From JAAYCI01 sp964371725 (lineage in GTDB: Bacteria; Bacillota; Clostridia; Oscillospirales; Ruminococcaceae), in contig CAYJNQ010000030.1 of assembly GCA_964371725.1 (NCBI GenBank), forward strand, positions 1 to 21,603: 21,603 bases of DNA. Reading direction: 5' to 3'. Below the pieces are notes generated by a model. The model searched no databases, had not been told where the DNA came from, and saw only the letters and a list, made by a program, of their open reading frames with translations. A program made the translations under genes and the position numbers. Below, piece by piece: positions 7,183 through 13,707 of the stretch (its first letter is position 1; the number at the start of each line of letters is the position of its first letter).

Positions 7183-8097
7183 CTACAAAGAGGTTAAATC
7201 GAAGGGCGTGTCTTGATATACATAATAGTTCAGCCAGTTTGAGAACATCAAACAGCCATGGCTCCGCCAGCGGAAGATAATCCCGTCTTCCGGGTTGTCA
7301 TTGTAATAGTAATGTTTTGGCAGCGCCGGGTTTATTCCTCGGTTGGTATCACGGATATATTCATTTTGCAAAGACTCTTTGTCATATTCAGGGTGTCCCA
7401 TAATATAAATTTCCCTGCCGTTTTCGGTGCTTATTAAATGAATACCGGCTTCTTCGCTGGCTGCCAAAATGCGCAAGGCCTCTTTTCCCAAAACACTTTC
7501 TTCATCCACACCGGCAATGCGTGAGTGTGGAACGTAAAATGTTTCATCAAAACCCCGCACCAAAGGGTTGTTTGGGCGCAAAACACTGTGCTCGAATATG
7601 CCATGCAGTTTTTTTTCAAACACACGCTTGGGTATTCCATAATTCAAGTATAAACCAGCCAGTGCCGCCCAGCATAAATACACGGTAGAATACACGTTTT
7701 TTTGAGAATAGGCTATTAAGTCTTGCATTTCCCCCCAATAGTCCACCTCTTCATAGGGCAAATGCTCTACCGGTGCACCGGTGATAATCATGCCATCAAA
7801 ACGCTCTTGGTATACCTCGTCTAACGTTTTATAGAATGCTGCCAAGTGATGTTCCGGCGTATGCTTGGAAAGGTGAGTTCCTGTGCGTAGCAAAGTAAGC
7901 CTCACTTGCAAAGGCGAGTTTGCCAAAACTCGAGCCAGTTGTATTTCAGCTCCAATTTTATCGGGCATAAGATTGACAAGCAGAATTTCCAAAGGGCGTA
8001 TATCCTGCCGAATGGCGCGGTCGTGTGTCATAGAGAAGATGTTTTCATCTCGCAACGCTGAAAACGCCGGTAAATTTTCCGGGATGATAAGTGGCAT
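7183..8097 (-). CDS. metA: Homoserine O-acetyltransferase, MetA family
   Basis: MetA-family enzymes acylate homoserine, the first committed step of methionine synthesis. The 304-residue length is standard. The catalytic triad is visible as Cys142 (YLCWAAL), His235 and Glu237 (MGHPEYD). Position 111 is Glu (GAPVEHLPYEEVDYW). In this family Glu111 is known to select acetyl-CoA while Gly111 selects succinyl-CoA, so I call it an acetyltransferase although the family name is often homoserine O-succinyltransferase. ATG 8095-8097 follows AAAGGAGTTCTCTT. The untranslated leader is short (about 50 nt), with no room for a SAM riboswitch or T-box. No other methionine gene is nearby. Confidence 0.95.
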   Translation of the reverse strand: MPLIIPENLPAFSALRDENIFSMTHDRAIRQDIRPLEILLVNLMPDKIGAEIQLARVLANSPLQVRLTLLRTGTHLSKHTPEHHLAAFYKTLDEVYQERFDGMIITGAPVEHLPYEEVDYWGEMQDLIAYSQKNVYSTVYLCWAALAGLYLNYGIPKRVFEKKLHGIFEHSVLRPNNPLVRGFDETFYVPHSRIAGVDEESVLGKEALRILAASEEAGIHLISTENGREIYIMGHPEYDKESLQNEYIRDTNRGINPALPKHYYYNDNPEDGIIFRWRSHGCLMFSNWLNYYVYQDTPFDLTSL

Positions 8098-8151
8098 AAG
8101 AGAACTCCTTTATCCATTTCACTTTAAAAGCTATATACTTTCCTTATTTTC

Positions 8152-8179
8152 ATCATACCACCTTGTTTAGAAAAAGCAA
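8152..8179 (-). promoter_or_regulatory. metA promoter
   Basis: On the minus strand TTGCTT (8174-8179) and TATGAT (8152-8157) are 16 nt apart, with a TGG extended -10. Transcription would start near 8145. Confidence 0.6.
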
Positions 8180-8394
8180 TATTTTCTAGCTCAATTTCAC
8201 GAAAACCATCCAATCCAAGCACTTTTTCATAGTAAGACCCAATCACATTGTCCGCGGTGGTTCGTTTTACCTATATAGCACACCCAAAAACCACATATTT
8301 CAACAAAAAACTACAATTATTTTTGCTATAATTAGACATTTCTCCCAATATCCCTTAATCCTAGTGTATTTGTAAGAAAATCACGATTTTCCTA

Positions 8395-8423
8395 TTGCAT
8401 TGCCCGCTTTTACCTCTTATAAT
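8395..8423 (+). promoter_or_regulatory. HU gene promoter
   Basis: TTGCAT (8395-8400) and a perfect TATAAT (8418-8423) have the ideal 17-nt spacing, giving a roughly 55-nt leader to the HU start. Confidence 0.7.
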
Positions 8424-8485
8424 AGGAAGTGGTTATGAACGTTAAAACGCTCCAAATATAGAACACAATTCAGGAGGTATAAGAG

Positions 8486-8767
8486 ATGACAAGATCGCAA
8501 TTGATTGCCAAAGTGGCCAGACAAACAGATTTGCCTGCAGCCCAGGTGGAGACTGTTATTTCTACCATGATTGACGATATCATCGAATCTTTACAAAGCG
8601 GTGAAAAGGTTACCATTGCCGGTTTCGGCCGCTTTGAAATGCGCGACCGCAAAACAAAGGCCTACACAAACCCCAAAACCAAAGTGCCCAGCCGCCTGGA
8701 ACCCACCAGTATCCCCGGCTTTAAAGCAAGTGGTTTGATGAAACAGCGCATTCAAGACAAAAAGTAA
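8486..8767 (+). CDS. HU-family nucleoid DNA-binding protein, 93 aa
   Basis: HU proteins dimerise, bind and bend DNA with little sequence preference, and compact the nucleoid. The family layout is clear: helical N-terminus (MTRSQLIAKVARQT), GEKVTIAGFGRFEMRDR core, and the beta-arm with NPKT (from the common RNPxTG) followed by PGFKAS near the C-terminus. The beta-arm differs from typical HU: AYTNPKTKVPSRLEPTS replaces the usual GRNPxTGexIxIPA, so the Gly after NPxT is lost and extra Ser/Arg are present. ATG 8486 follows AGGAGGT (8472-8478). The gene is monocistronic, with its own strong promoter and terminator. A divergent HU paralogue is possible. Confidence 0.9.
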   Translation: MTRSQLIAKVARQTDLPAAQVETVISTMIDDIIESLQSGEKVTIAGFGRFEMRDRKTKAYTNPKTKVPSRLEPTSIPGFKASGLMKQRIQDKK

Positions 8768-8827
8768 ACGGTTCCGGTTTTTTGTTGTCGCCGGCCATAT
8801 GCACTGCACACGCTTCATAGAATATAA

Positions 8828-8870
8828 CAAGCCCAATAACATGGATTGAACCATGATATTGGGCTTGTTT
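8828..8870 (+). terminator. Terminator of the HU gene, possibly bidirectional
   Basis: A stem pairs 8828-8844 with 8851-8867, 17 positions with one A-A mismatch, around an ATTGAA loop, then TTTGCTTTC. It lies between the convergent HU gene and small membrane protein gene and could serve both. Confidence 0.8.
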
Positions 8871-8898
8871 GCTTTCGTGATGCCCTTGCATCTTGTGC

Positions 8899-9198
8899 TC
8901 ATGCCTTCATTTTATGATAGCTCTCTATGTGCGCAAAAGAGGGGTTTCTTTTCTGTACAGAGGCCAGTGGATGCTTTTTCTTTTTTCTTCCCATCGCATT
9001 TTTTGCACGCGCGCCGCTTTGTTTTTCGCTCGGTCTTTTCAACAGTTTCCAAAGCAAGAAAATGCTTAGCACTGCCAGAACCGCAATGCCCCACCATCCG
9101 CTTTTTCCCAATAGCATCATATCCAACAAAGGCAAAGCTACCACAGCAATTGCTACCAAAGCACATCTACTTACAAATGAGGCCAATCTGTGTCCCAT
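8899..9198 (-). CDS. Small two-helix membrane protein with basic cytoplasmic tail, 99 aa
   Basis: I do not recognise the family. Two hydrophobic segments are visible (about residues 12-30 and 35-51), separated by a short GKSGWWG turn. A hydrophilic tail of about 48 residues follows, very rich in Lys/Arg, including a KKKK run. By the positive-inside rule both ends would be cytoplasmic. A strong GGAGGGA site precedes ATG 9196-9198. The gene has its own consensus promoter and is divergent from an S24-type repressor gene. One of the two candidate repressor operators overlaps its predicted transcription start. I infer that it is a target of that repressor, perhaps a stress- or damage-induced membrane effector; the function itself is unknown. 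Confidence 0.7.
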   Translation of the reverse strand: MGHRLASFVSRCALVAIAVVALPLLDMMLLGKSGWWGIAVLAVLSIFLLWKLLKRPSEKQSGARAKNAMGRKKKKHPLASVQKRNPSFAHIESYHKMKA

Positions 9199-9216
9199 TC
9201 ATTTCCCTCCTCGTAA

Positions 9217-9233
9217 TACAACTTTTTGTTGTA
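9217..9233. promoter_or_regulatory. Operator O1 (TACAA-N7-TTGTA)
   Basis: This is a perfect 17-bp inverted repeat, TACAA-CTTTTTG-TTGTA. It overlaps the predicted start of the leftward transcript for the small membrane protein. It has the same half-sites and spacing as O2 and suits a dimeric XRE-family repressor. Confidence 0.65.
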
Positions 9234-9238
9234 ATTAC

Positions 9239-9267
9239 ATATTACCACTACCATGTGTTGTTGTCAA
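9239..9267 (-). promoter_or_regulatory. Promoter of the small membrane protein gene
   Basis: On the minus strand a perfect TTGACA (9262-9267) and TAATAT (9239-9244) are 17 nt apart. O1 lies immediately downstream and O2 just upstream. Confidence 0.65.
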
Positions 9268-9274
9268 TGGCAAA

Positions 9275-9291
9275 TACAAAATTTGGTTGTA
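9275..9291. promoter_or_regulatory. Operator O2 (TACAA-N7-TTGTA)
   Basis: TACAA-AATTTGG-TTGTA has the same half-sites and 7-nt spacer as O1, with flanking AA/TT extending the dyad. It ends 5 nt before the -35 of the repressor gene promoter, as expected for autoregulation. Its centre is 58 bp from that of O1, about five and a half helical turns. Confidence 0.65.
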
Positions 9292-9296
9292 TTTGC

Positions 9297-9324
9297 TTGA
9301 CAAAACAATCATTGGTGGTATAAT
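9297..9324 (+). promoter_or_regulatory. Promoter of the S24 repressor gene
   Basis: TTGACA (9297-9302) and TATAAT (9319-9324) are 16 nt apart and preceded by an extended -10 TGG. Both hexamers are perfect consensus, so it should be strong unless repressed. Confidence 0.75.
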
Positions 9325-9378
9325 GAATTCATCTAAGAAGGTGGGTTTTTAGTTGTTTCTGTGAATGGGAGGGGTCGT

Positions 9379-9993
9379 ATGTTTGGAGCGCGTCTTCGTT
9401 TGCTTCGCAAAGAAAAAAGAATCACGCAAGGTGTTTTGGCCGAACAACTGGGCGTTTCTCAGCAAGCTGTAGGGAAGTGGGAAACCGATAAATCTTTTCC
9501 CGACCAGGACACGCTGATGTACTTGGCAGATTTTTTTGATGTTAGCCTCGACATATTGCTTGGCCGAAGCGAATCGGAAACAGCACCCGTGCAGCCGTAC
9601 TTGGCAAACCGGGAAAGCTATATTCCTGTGGTGGGCAGTGTGCGTGCAGGGTATGGCGCATTGGCTTTTGAAGAAGACCTTGGCCAAGCCACAGCTACGG
9701 TGAAAGACCCTCAAAGTTACTTCTATCTGGTTGTAAAGGGTGATTCCATGGAACCTCGCATCCATGAGGGCGATTTGGCTTTGGTTCGTCGCCAGCCGGT
9801 GCTTGAAGACGGTGACCTGGGCGTGGTTGTATATGGAGAAGGAGAAGGTACACTGAAGCGATTTTTACGCAAGGGAAACGCCGTTGTTCTGCAACCATTT
9901 AACCCGAGCTACGACCCGATTGTTTTGGCCGGAGAGGACCTAGAGCAGCTTTATATTGCCGGGAAAGTGGTGGAGACCAAAGCCCAGTGGTGA
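9379..9993 (+). CDS. XRE-family repressor with S24 (LexA/CI-like) self-cleaving domain
   Basis: Residues 4-60 are a helix-turn-helix of XRE type (ITQGVLAEQLGVSQQAVGKW). Residues about 80-204 are an S24 peptidase-like domain with the Ala90-Gly91 cleavage bond (SVRAGYG), catalytic Ser123 (KGDSMEP) and Lys160 (GTLKRFLR). LexA, CI and Lactococcus HdiR share this chemistry: the protein cleaves itself after DNA damage or stress and its targets are derepressed. At 204 residues it is a complete member. ATG 9379 follows GGGAGGGG; the frame is open back to 9361 without a better site. No phage genes are nearby, so I favour a chromosomal HdiR-like regulator over a prophage remnant. Likely targets are itself and the divergent membrane protein, through O1 and O2. 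Confidence 0.92.
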   Translation: MFGARLRLLRKEKRITQGVLAEQLGVSQQAVGKWETDKSFPDQDTLMYLADFFDVSLDILLGRSESETAPVQPYLANRESYIPVVGSVRAGYGALAFEEDLGQATATVKDPQSYFYLVVKGDSMEPRIHEGDLALVRRQPVLEDGDLGVVVYGEGEGTLKRFLRKGNAVVLQPFNPSYDPIVLAGEDLEQLYIAGKVVETKAQW

Positions 9994-10105
9994 TTGCACA
10001 TCCGGTTTTGTTTCTTTGGTTTTCCGTGCCCGCCGCGTTCATCGTTTTACACTCGTGTAGGCAAGCTCTGCCTCGGCTTTCTTTATCGTTTCTTTATTTA
10101 ACACT

Positions 10106-10144
10106 AAAAAACCCACGAAAAACGATGTTTTTCGTGGGTTTTTT
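10106..10144. terminator. Bidirectional terminator between the S24 repressor and rpsR
   Basis: A perfect 18-bp stem pairs 10106-10123 with 10127-10144 around a GAT loop. It begins with six A and ends with six T, so it should work in both directions for these convergent transcripts. Confidence 0.88.
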
Positions 10145-10190
10145 AACAACTCAAGAAAATCGCAGGAGCTTCCTCAAGGGTATTTTGGAT

Positions 10191-10445
10191 TTATCCGCTC
10201 ACATAGGGCAGCAATGCCAAATGACGTGCACGTTTGATGGCAATGGTCAAATCACGCTGGTGTTTTGCGCAAGTGCCGGTAACGCGGCGCGGGATAATTT
10301 TAGAGCGTTCGCTCATGTATTTGCGCAAACGTGCCACATCTTTATAGTCGATGTTTGATACACGATCCACACAAAAGCTGCAAACTTTGCGGCGCCCACG
10401 ATGCGGCGGGCGACCGGAACGGGATTCGTTTCTTTCGTAAGCCAT
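10191..10445 (-). CDS. rpsR: 30S ribosomal protein S18
   Basis: S18 is a small-subunit protein that binds with S6 to the 16S rRNA platform. The 84-residue sequence has the family core DYKDVARLRKYMSERSKIIPRRVTGTCAKHQRDLTIAIKRARHLALLPY. The VCSFC pair plus the later Cys suggest the zinc-binding (C+) form. ATG 10443-10445 follows AAGGAGG with nine nt between; an 11-codon upstream extension is rejected. It is the last gene of rpsF-ssb-rpsR, 41 nt after ssb. Confidence 0.97.
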   Translation of the reverse strand: MAYERNESRSGRPPHRGRRKVCSFCVDRVSNIDYKDVARLRKYMSERSKIIPRRVTGTCAKHQRDLTIAIKRARHLALLPYVSG

Positions 10446-10486
10446 ACGGTAAAGCCTCCTTCGGGCAATTCTATTCAATCATTTTG

Positions 10487-10930
10487 TTAAAAGGGCAAAT
10501 CTTCACTTTCATCTACCACAGCAAAATCTTCGGGGGAACCCACGGAAAATGCACTTTGCTCCTGTGTGGGGCGACGCTCAAAGCCACCGTCCCCATCGCC
10601 GGAGGCAGAACGCTTGCTCTCGACAAAGTTCACATTATTCACTACAATATCATAGGCTTTGCGCTTAACACCCTCACGGTCTTCGTAGCTGTGGGTTTGC
10701 AAAGAGCCATCGATGGCCATAAGCTGGCCTTTTTTGAAATATTTGCAGATGAATTCCGCCGTGCCGCGCCAGGCCACAATGTCCAAAAAATCGGTTTGAC
10801 GTTCCGCACCGGATTTGACATAACTGCGGTTACATGCAATGGTGAAGCGGGTGGTACTGATTCCGTTTGGGGTTTTTCTAAGCTCGGGGTCAGCCACTAA
10901 GCGCCCCATAACAGCAATTACATTCAGCAT
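10487..10930 (-). CDS. ssb: Single-stranded DNA-binding protein
   Basis: SSB coats single-stranded DNA in replication and repair. The 147-residue protein has an N-terminal OB fold (MLNVIAVMGRLVADPELRKT, TDFLDIVAWRGTAEF, GQLMAIDGSLQT, YDIVVNNVNFVESK), then a Gly/Gln-containing linker from about residue 110, and the acidic tip DESEDLPF that recruits partner proteins. ATG 10928-10930 follows GAGGAGG. It starts two nt after the rpsF stop, so translational coupling is likely. The rpsF-ssb-rpsR order is the usual Bacillota arrangement. Confidence 0.97.
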   Translation of the reverse strand: MLNVIAVMGRLVADPELRKTPNGISTTRFTIACNRSYVKSGAERQTDFLDIVAWRGTAEFICKYFKKGQLMAIDGSLQTHSYEDREGVKRKAYDIVVNNVNFVESKRSASGDGDGGFERRPTQEQSAFSVGSPEDFAVVDESEDLPF

Positions 10931-10932
10931 AA

Positions 10933-11301
10933 TTATGCCTCCTCGCTGCCAGCCTCTTTTTCTTGTGAAGCCGGTTGCTCATTTGCTTCTTCTGTGGCTT
11001 TTGTCGGCTGTGGAGAACTTGGGTCTTTCGCAATAATCAAACTGCGCAAAACACCATCTGTGATTCTGTACACACGGTCGAGCTCGGCCGGGAAAGTCCC
11101 CTCACTCTCGAAGTGAATCAGGGTGTATACACCGTCGAACTCTTTGTTGATGGGATACGCCAAACGACGTTTTCCCCACTCATCCACCGCATCGACTGTG
11201 CCGTTTTTTGCAATCAAATCTTTGAACTTCCCAACAAGGCTTGCGGTATCTTCCTCGCCGAGGGTTGCGCTGGTTACCAGCATGGTTTCGTACTTGGGCA
11301 T
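10933..11301 (-). CDS. rpsF: 30S ribosomal protein S6
   Basis: S6 pairs with S18 in the small subunit. The 122-residue sequence has the family start MPKYETMLV and the core EWGKRRLAYPINKEFDGVYTLIHFES, then an acidic Glu/Ala-rich tail from about residue 100. ATG 11299-11301 follows AAGGAGG by eight nt; a 17-codon in-frame extension has no such site. It is the first gene of the operon, behind a consensus promoter and a folded leader that may be an S6:S18 feedback site. Confidence 0.97.
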   Translation of the reverse strand: MPKYETMLVTSATLGEEDTASLVGKFKDLIAKNGTVDAVDEWGKRRLAYPINKEFDGVYTLIHFESEGTFPAELDRVYRITDGVLRSLIIAKDPSSPQPTKATEEANEQPASQEKEAGSEEA

Positions 11302-11327
11302 TTCGTTGCACCTCCTTCTGGACGTAT

Positions 11328-11391
11328 GGCCCACGGCTGTAGCCGCAGGCAAGGATTGGCGGAGTTTCTCCGCACTGCCTTAAATAGGCAG
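11328..11391 (-). promoter_or_regulatory. Structured rpsF leader, probable S6:S18 autoregulatory motif
   Basis: The minus-strand leader holds three consecutive hairpins: CTGCC/GGCAG (11375-11391), GCGGAG/CTCCGC (11359-11373) and a GC-rich element around GGCTACAGCCG (11328-11350) that leaves a CCG next to the helix. The S6:S18 complex is known to bind its own mRNA leader at a helix with an unpaired CCG resembling its 16S site. The third element fits this in outline; I did not compute a fold. Confidence 0.45.
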
Positions 11392-11397
11392 CAATTA

Positions 11398-11426
11398 ATC
11401 ATACCGAATTTCCCACCTTTTGTCAA
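11398..11426 (-). promoter_or_regulatory. rpsF operon promoter
   Basis: On the minus strand perfect TTGACA (11421-11426) and TATGAT (11398-11403) are 17 nt apart. It is divergent from the aroB promoter. Confidence 0.75.
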
Positions 11427-11456
11427 GTTTTCTTTTCGTTTTTCATCTCTGTAAAC

Positions 11457-11486
11457 TTGCTCCTCGCACTTTATCTATGTTATACT
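11457..11486 (+). promoter_or_regulatory. aroB-aroC-aroA-tyrA operon promoter
   Basis: TTGCTC (11457-11462) and an extended -10 TGTTATACT (11478-11486) are spaced 18 nt between hexamers. The leader to aroB is about 65 nt, with no leader ORF or terminator hairpin seen. Confidence 0.55.
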
Positions 11487-11558
11487 ATCTAAACGCACCG
11501 TGTGTGCTATTTTCAATAAAGAAGGCGCAGCCTGTTTTTGGAGGTGGGAAAGCTGAAA

Positions 11559-12587
11559 TTGCGCATGGAACTTTTGGATAGAAGTTATGACATCGTTGTG
11601 AAACGCGATTCACTAAACTATGCATCCCAGCTTGGGAATTTAAACCGAAAAGTACTGATTGTAACCGACAAAAATGTGCCCTCGCAATATGTGCGCCTTT
11701 TGGGCGAACAGTGCAAAGAGGCCCATCCCTTTGTTGTAAATGGTGGGGAGGCCAGCAAATGTGTGGCCGATTGGCAAGCCGCCCTGTCTCGAATGATGGA
11801 GCTCTGCTTTGATCGTGGTGATTGTGTAGCCGCCCTTGGCGGTGGTGTGGTGGGAGACCTTGCCGGCTTTGTTGCGGCAAGTTATATGCGTGGCCTCGAT
11901 TTTTACCAATTCCCCACCACCACGCTTTCTCAAATCGACTCTTCCATTGGCGGGAAAGTGGCCATCAATTTGGGCGGAGCCAAAAACATTGTGGGTGCTT
12001 TTCATCAGCCAAAACTTGTGGTGATAGACCCAAACACCCTCAACACTCTGAGTGAACGGCATTGGGTGAATGGCATGGCCGAAGCACTAAAAACCGGGCT
12101 TATCGGCAGCAGCGAAGTGCTTGCTCTTATGGAAAAAGAAGACGTTGCAAAGTGCTACGAAGAAATTTTGTGCCTTTGCTTACAGTATAAGAAAAATATA
12201 GTGGAACGCGATGAAACCGAACAGGGAGACCGAAAATTGCTCAATTTTGGGCACACCATCGGCCATGGCATTGAGGCCGCTTTACAAAATGAACCAGCGG
12301 AAAAAGCGCTTTTGCATGGTGAGTGTGTGGCGCTGGGTATGCTGCCCATGATAGAAGGGGAAACTTTGCGAAAACGGGTGCGAGCCGTGATGAAAAAATT
12401 ACATTTGCCGCTTTCGCACACAGCCAAATCAGACGATATATTGCACTATATACTGAGCGATAAAAAAAGAAAAGGCGATGCGTTCACGGTTGTTCGTGTC
12501 AAAAAGCCGGGCTTTGGCTATCTCGAGACAATCGGCTACGACACATTATGTAAAATGGTGGAGGGAATAGAGTATGCAGCGGAATAG
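11559..12587 (+). CDS. aroB: 3-dehydroquinate synthase
   Basis: This NAD- and metal-dependent enzyme cyclises DAHP to 3-dehydroquinate, the second shikimate step. Family signatures are GGGVVGDLAGFVAASYMRG, the PTTTLSQIDSSIGGK loop, GAFHQP, the metal-binding Glu in NGMAEALKTG and the histidines of FGHTIGHGIE and LLHGEC. The start is uncertain: the clear GGAGGT (11540-11545) is followed by CTG 11553, TTG 11559 and ATG 11565 in frame. I chose TTG 11559 (342 aa); ATG 11565 would lose two residues and has poor spacing. It is the first gene of aroB-aroC-aroA-tyrA, and its end overlaps aroC by 14 nt. Confidence 0.95.
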   Translation: MRMELLDRSYDIVVKRDSLNYASQLGNLNRKVLIVTDKNVPSQYVRLLGEQCKEAHPFVVNGGEASKCVADWQAALSRMMELCFDRGDCVAALGGGVVGDLAGFVAASYMRGLDFYQFPTTTLSQIDSSIGGKVAINLGGAKNIVGAFHQPKLVVIDPNTLNTLSERHWVNGMAEALKTGLIGSSEVLALMEKEDVAKCYEEILCLCLQYKKNIVERDETEQGDRKLLNFGHTIGHGIEAALQNEPAEKALLHGECVALGMLPMIEGETLRKRVRAVMKKLHLPLSHTAKSDDILHYILSDKKRKGDAFTVVRVKKPGFGYLETIGYDTLCKMVEGIEYAAE

Positions 12588-13707
12588 CTTTGGTTCGTTT
12601 ATCAACATCACCCTGTTTGGCGAAAGCCACGGTCCCGCCGTGGGTGCTGTTATCGACGGGCTTGCGCCCGGCATTATCATCGATGAAAATTTCATCGCCT
12701 TTGAAATGGAAAAACGACGTGCCGTTGGAGCTATCTCTACACCCAGGCAAGAGGCAGATCGTGTGGAGTTTCTTTCCGGTGTATATGAGGGACACACCAC
12801 CGGCACACCCATTTGCTTGTTGGTTCACAACGAAAATACGCGCTCTGCGGATTACGACCAGTTGCGCAACATTCCACGTCCCAGCCACGCCGATTTCACA
12901 GGACGCATGAAATACCGCGGCTATGCCGACCCACGTGGCGGGGGCCATTTTTCAGGCCGTTTAACCGCCCCACTTGTGGCGGCGGGAGCTATTTTTAGAG
13001 GGTTGCTTGCGCAGCAAGGCATTTTGCTTGGCACCCACTTGTGTTCGTGTGCCAATTTGGAGGATGCACTGTTTCCCGAAGATGATACAAGCTTGCGCAC
13101 AGCCATTTCCGCCCTAAACGAAAAACGATTTGCCACTTTAGACGATGATATCGGCCAACAAATGCAAACCACCATTGTTGCTGCCAAAAACGGTGGCGAC
13201 AGTGTGGGCGGTGCGCTTGAAACCGCTGTGGTGGGTTTGCCTGTGGGGCTTGGCGAACCGTTCTTTGCCTCTGTAGAAAGTGAACTGTCGGCTCTTCTTT
13301 TCAGTATACCGGCGGTGAAGGGTGTGGAGTTTGGCCTCGGTTTTGGTTTTGCCTATCTGAACGGAAGCCAGGCAAACGACGCTTTTTGCCTGCGCGACGG
13401 ACAGGTGCGCACCACCACAAATTTCAACGGCGGTGTGAATGGAGGCATCACAAACGGAATGCCTCTCATCGTGCGCAGTGTTGTAAAACCGACCCCCAGC
13501 ATTTCCTTGCCTCAAAAATCGGTGGATTTCGTAAGCGGTAGCGAGGTTACTTTAGAAATGAAAGGACGCCACGATCCTTGTATTTTACACCGTGCCCGTG
13601 CCGTGGCCGATGCCGTTGTCGCCTTTGGATTATGTGATTTGCTTTGCCAACAATATGGCGTGAGTTGGCAGCTGAAACCGCTGGAAACGCCAACGGGGGA
13701 CAACTAG
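12574..13707 (+). CDS. aroC: Chorismate synthase
   Basis: It eliminates phosphate from EPSP to give chorismate, using reduced FMN. The 377-residue protein has FGESHGPAVG near the N-terminus, RPSHADFTG followed by YRGYADPRGGGHFSGRLTAPLVAAGAI in the middle and GRHDPCILHRA near the end, all FMN/EPSP-site signatures. In the last signature an Asp (VADAV) takes the usual Glu position. ATG 12574 overlaps the aroB end and follows GGAGGG. The stop codon directly abuts the aroA GTG, so translation is probably coupled along the operon. Confidence 0.97.
   Translation: MQRNSFGSFINITLFGESHGPAVGAVIDGLAPGIIIDENFIAFEMEKRRAVGAISTPRQEADRVEFLSGVYEGHTTGTPICLLVHNENTRSADYDQLRNIPRPSHADFTGRMKYRGYADPRGGGHFSGRLTAPLVAAGAIFRGLLAQQGILLGTHLCSCANLEDALFPEDDTSLRTAISALNEKRFATLDDDIGQQMQTTIVAAKNGGDSVGGALETAVVGLPVGLGEPFFASVESELSALLFSIPAVKGVEFGLGFGFAYLNGSQANDAFCLRDGQVRTTTNFNGGVNGGITNGMPLIVRSVVKPTPSISLPQKSVDFVSGSEVTLEMKGRHDPCILHRARAVADAVVAFGLCDLLCQQYGVSWQLKPLETPTGDN

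Larger units (their letters stand above)
8098..8485. other. Gene-free intergenic region between divergent metA and HU genes
   Basis: This 388-nt AT-rich stretch holds the metA promoter (8152-8179, minus) and the HU promoter (8395-8423, plus). A further extended -10 element TGCTATAAT (8324-8332, plus) has no good -35. I see no ORF, riboswitch fold or strong hairpin here. Confidence 0.6.

Noticed and set aside
8098..8151. SAM riboswitch or other leader control of metA
   Set aside because: The predicted untranslated leader is only about 50 nt, with no paired elements.
8927..9352. Plus-strand ORF opposite the small membrane protein
   Set aside because: It has no ribosome site, crosses the operators and promoters, and is low complexity; the minus-strand gene has a strong site and promoter.
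8899..9993. Prophage immunity region
   Set aside because: The S24 repressor and divergent gene resemble a phage switch, but no integrase, Cro-like, replication or structural genes are nearby, and the flanks are housekeeping genes.
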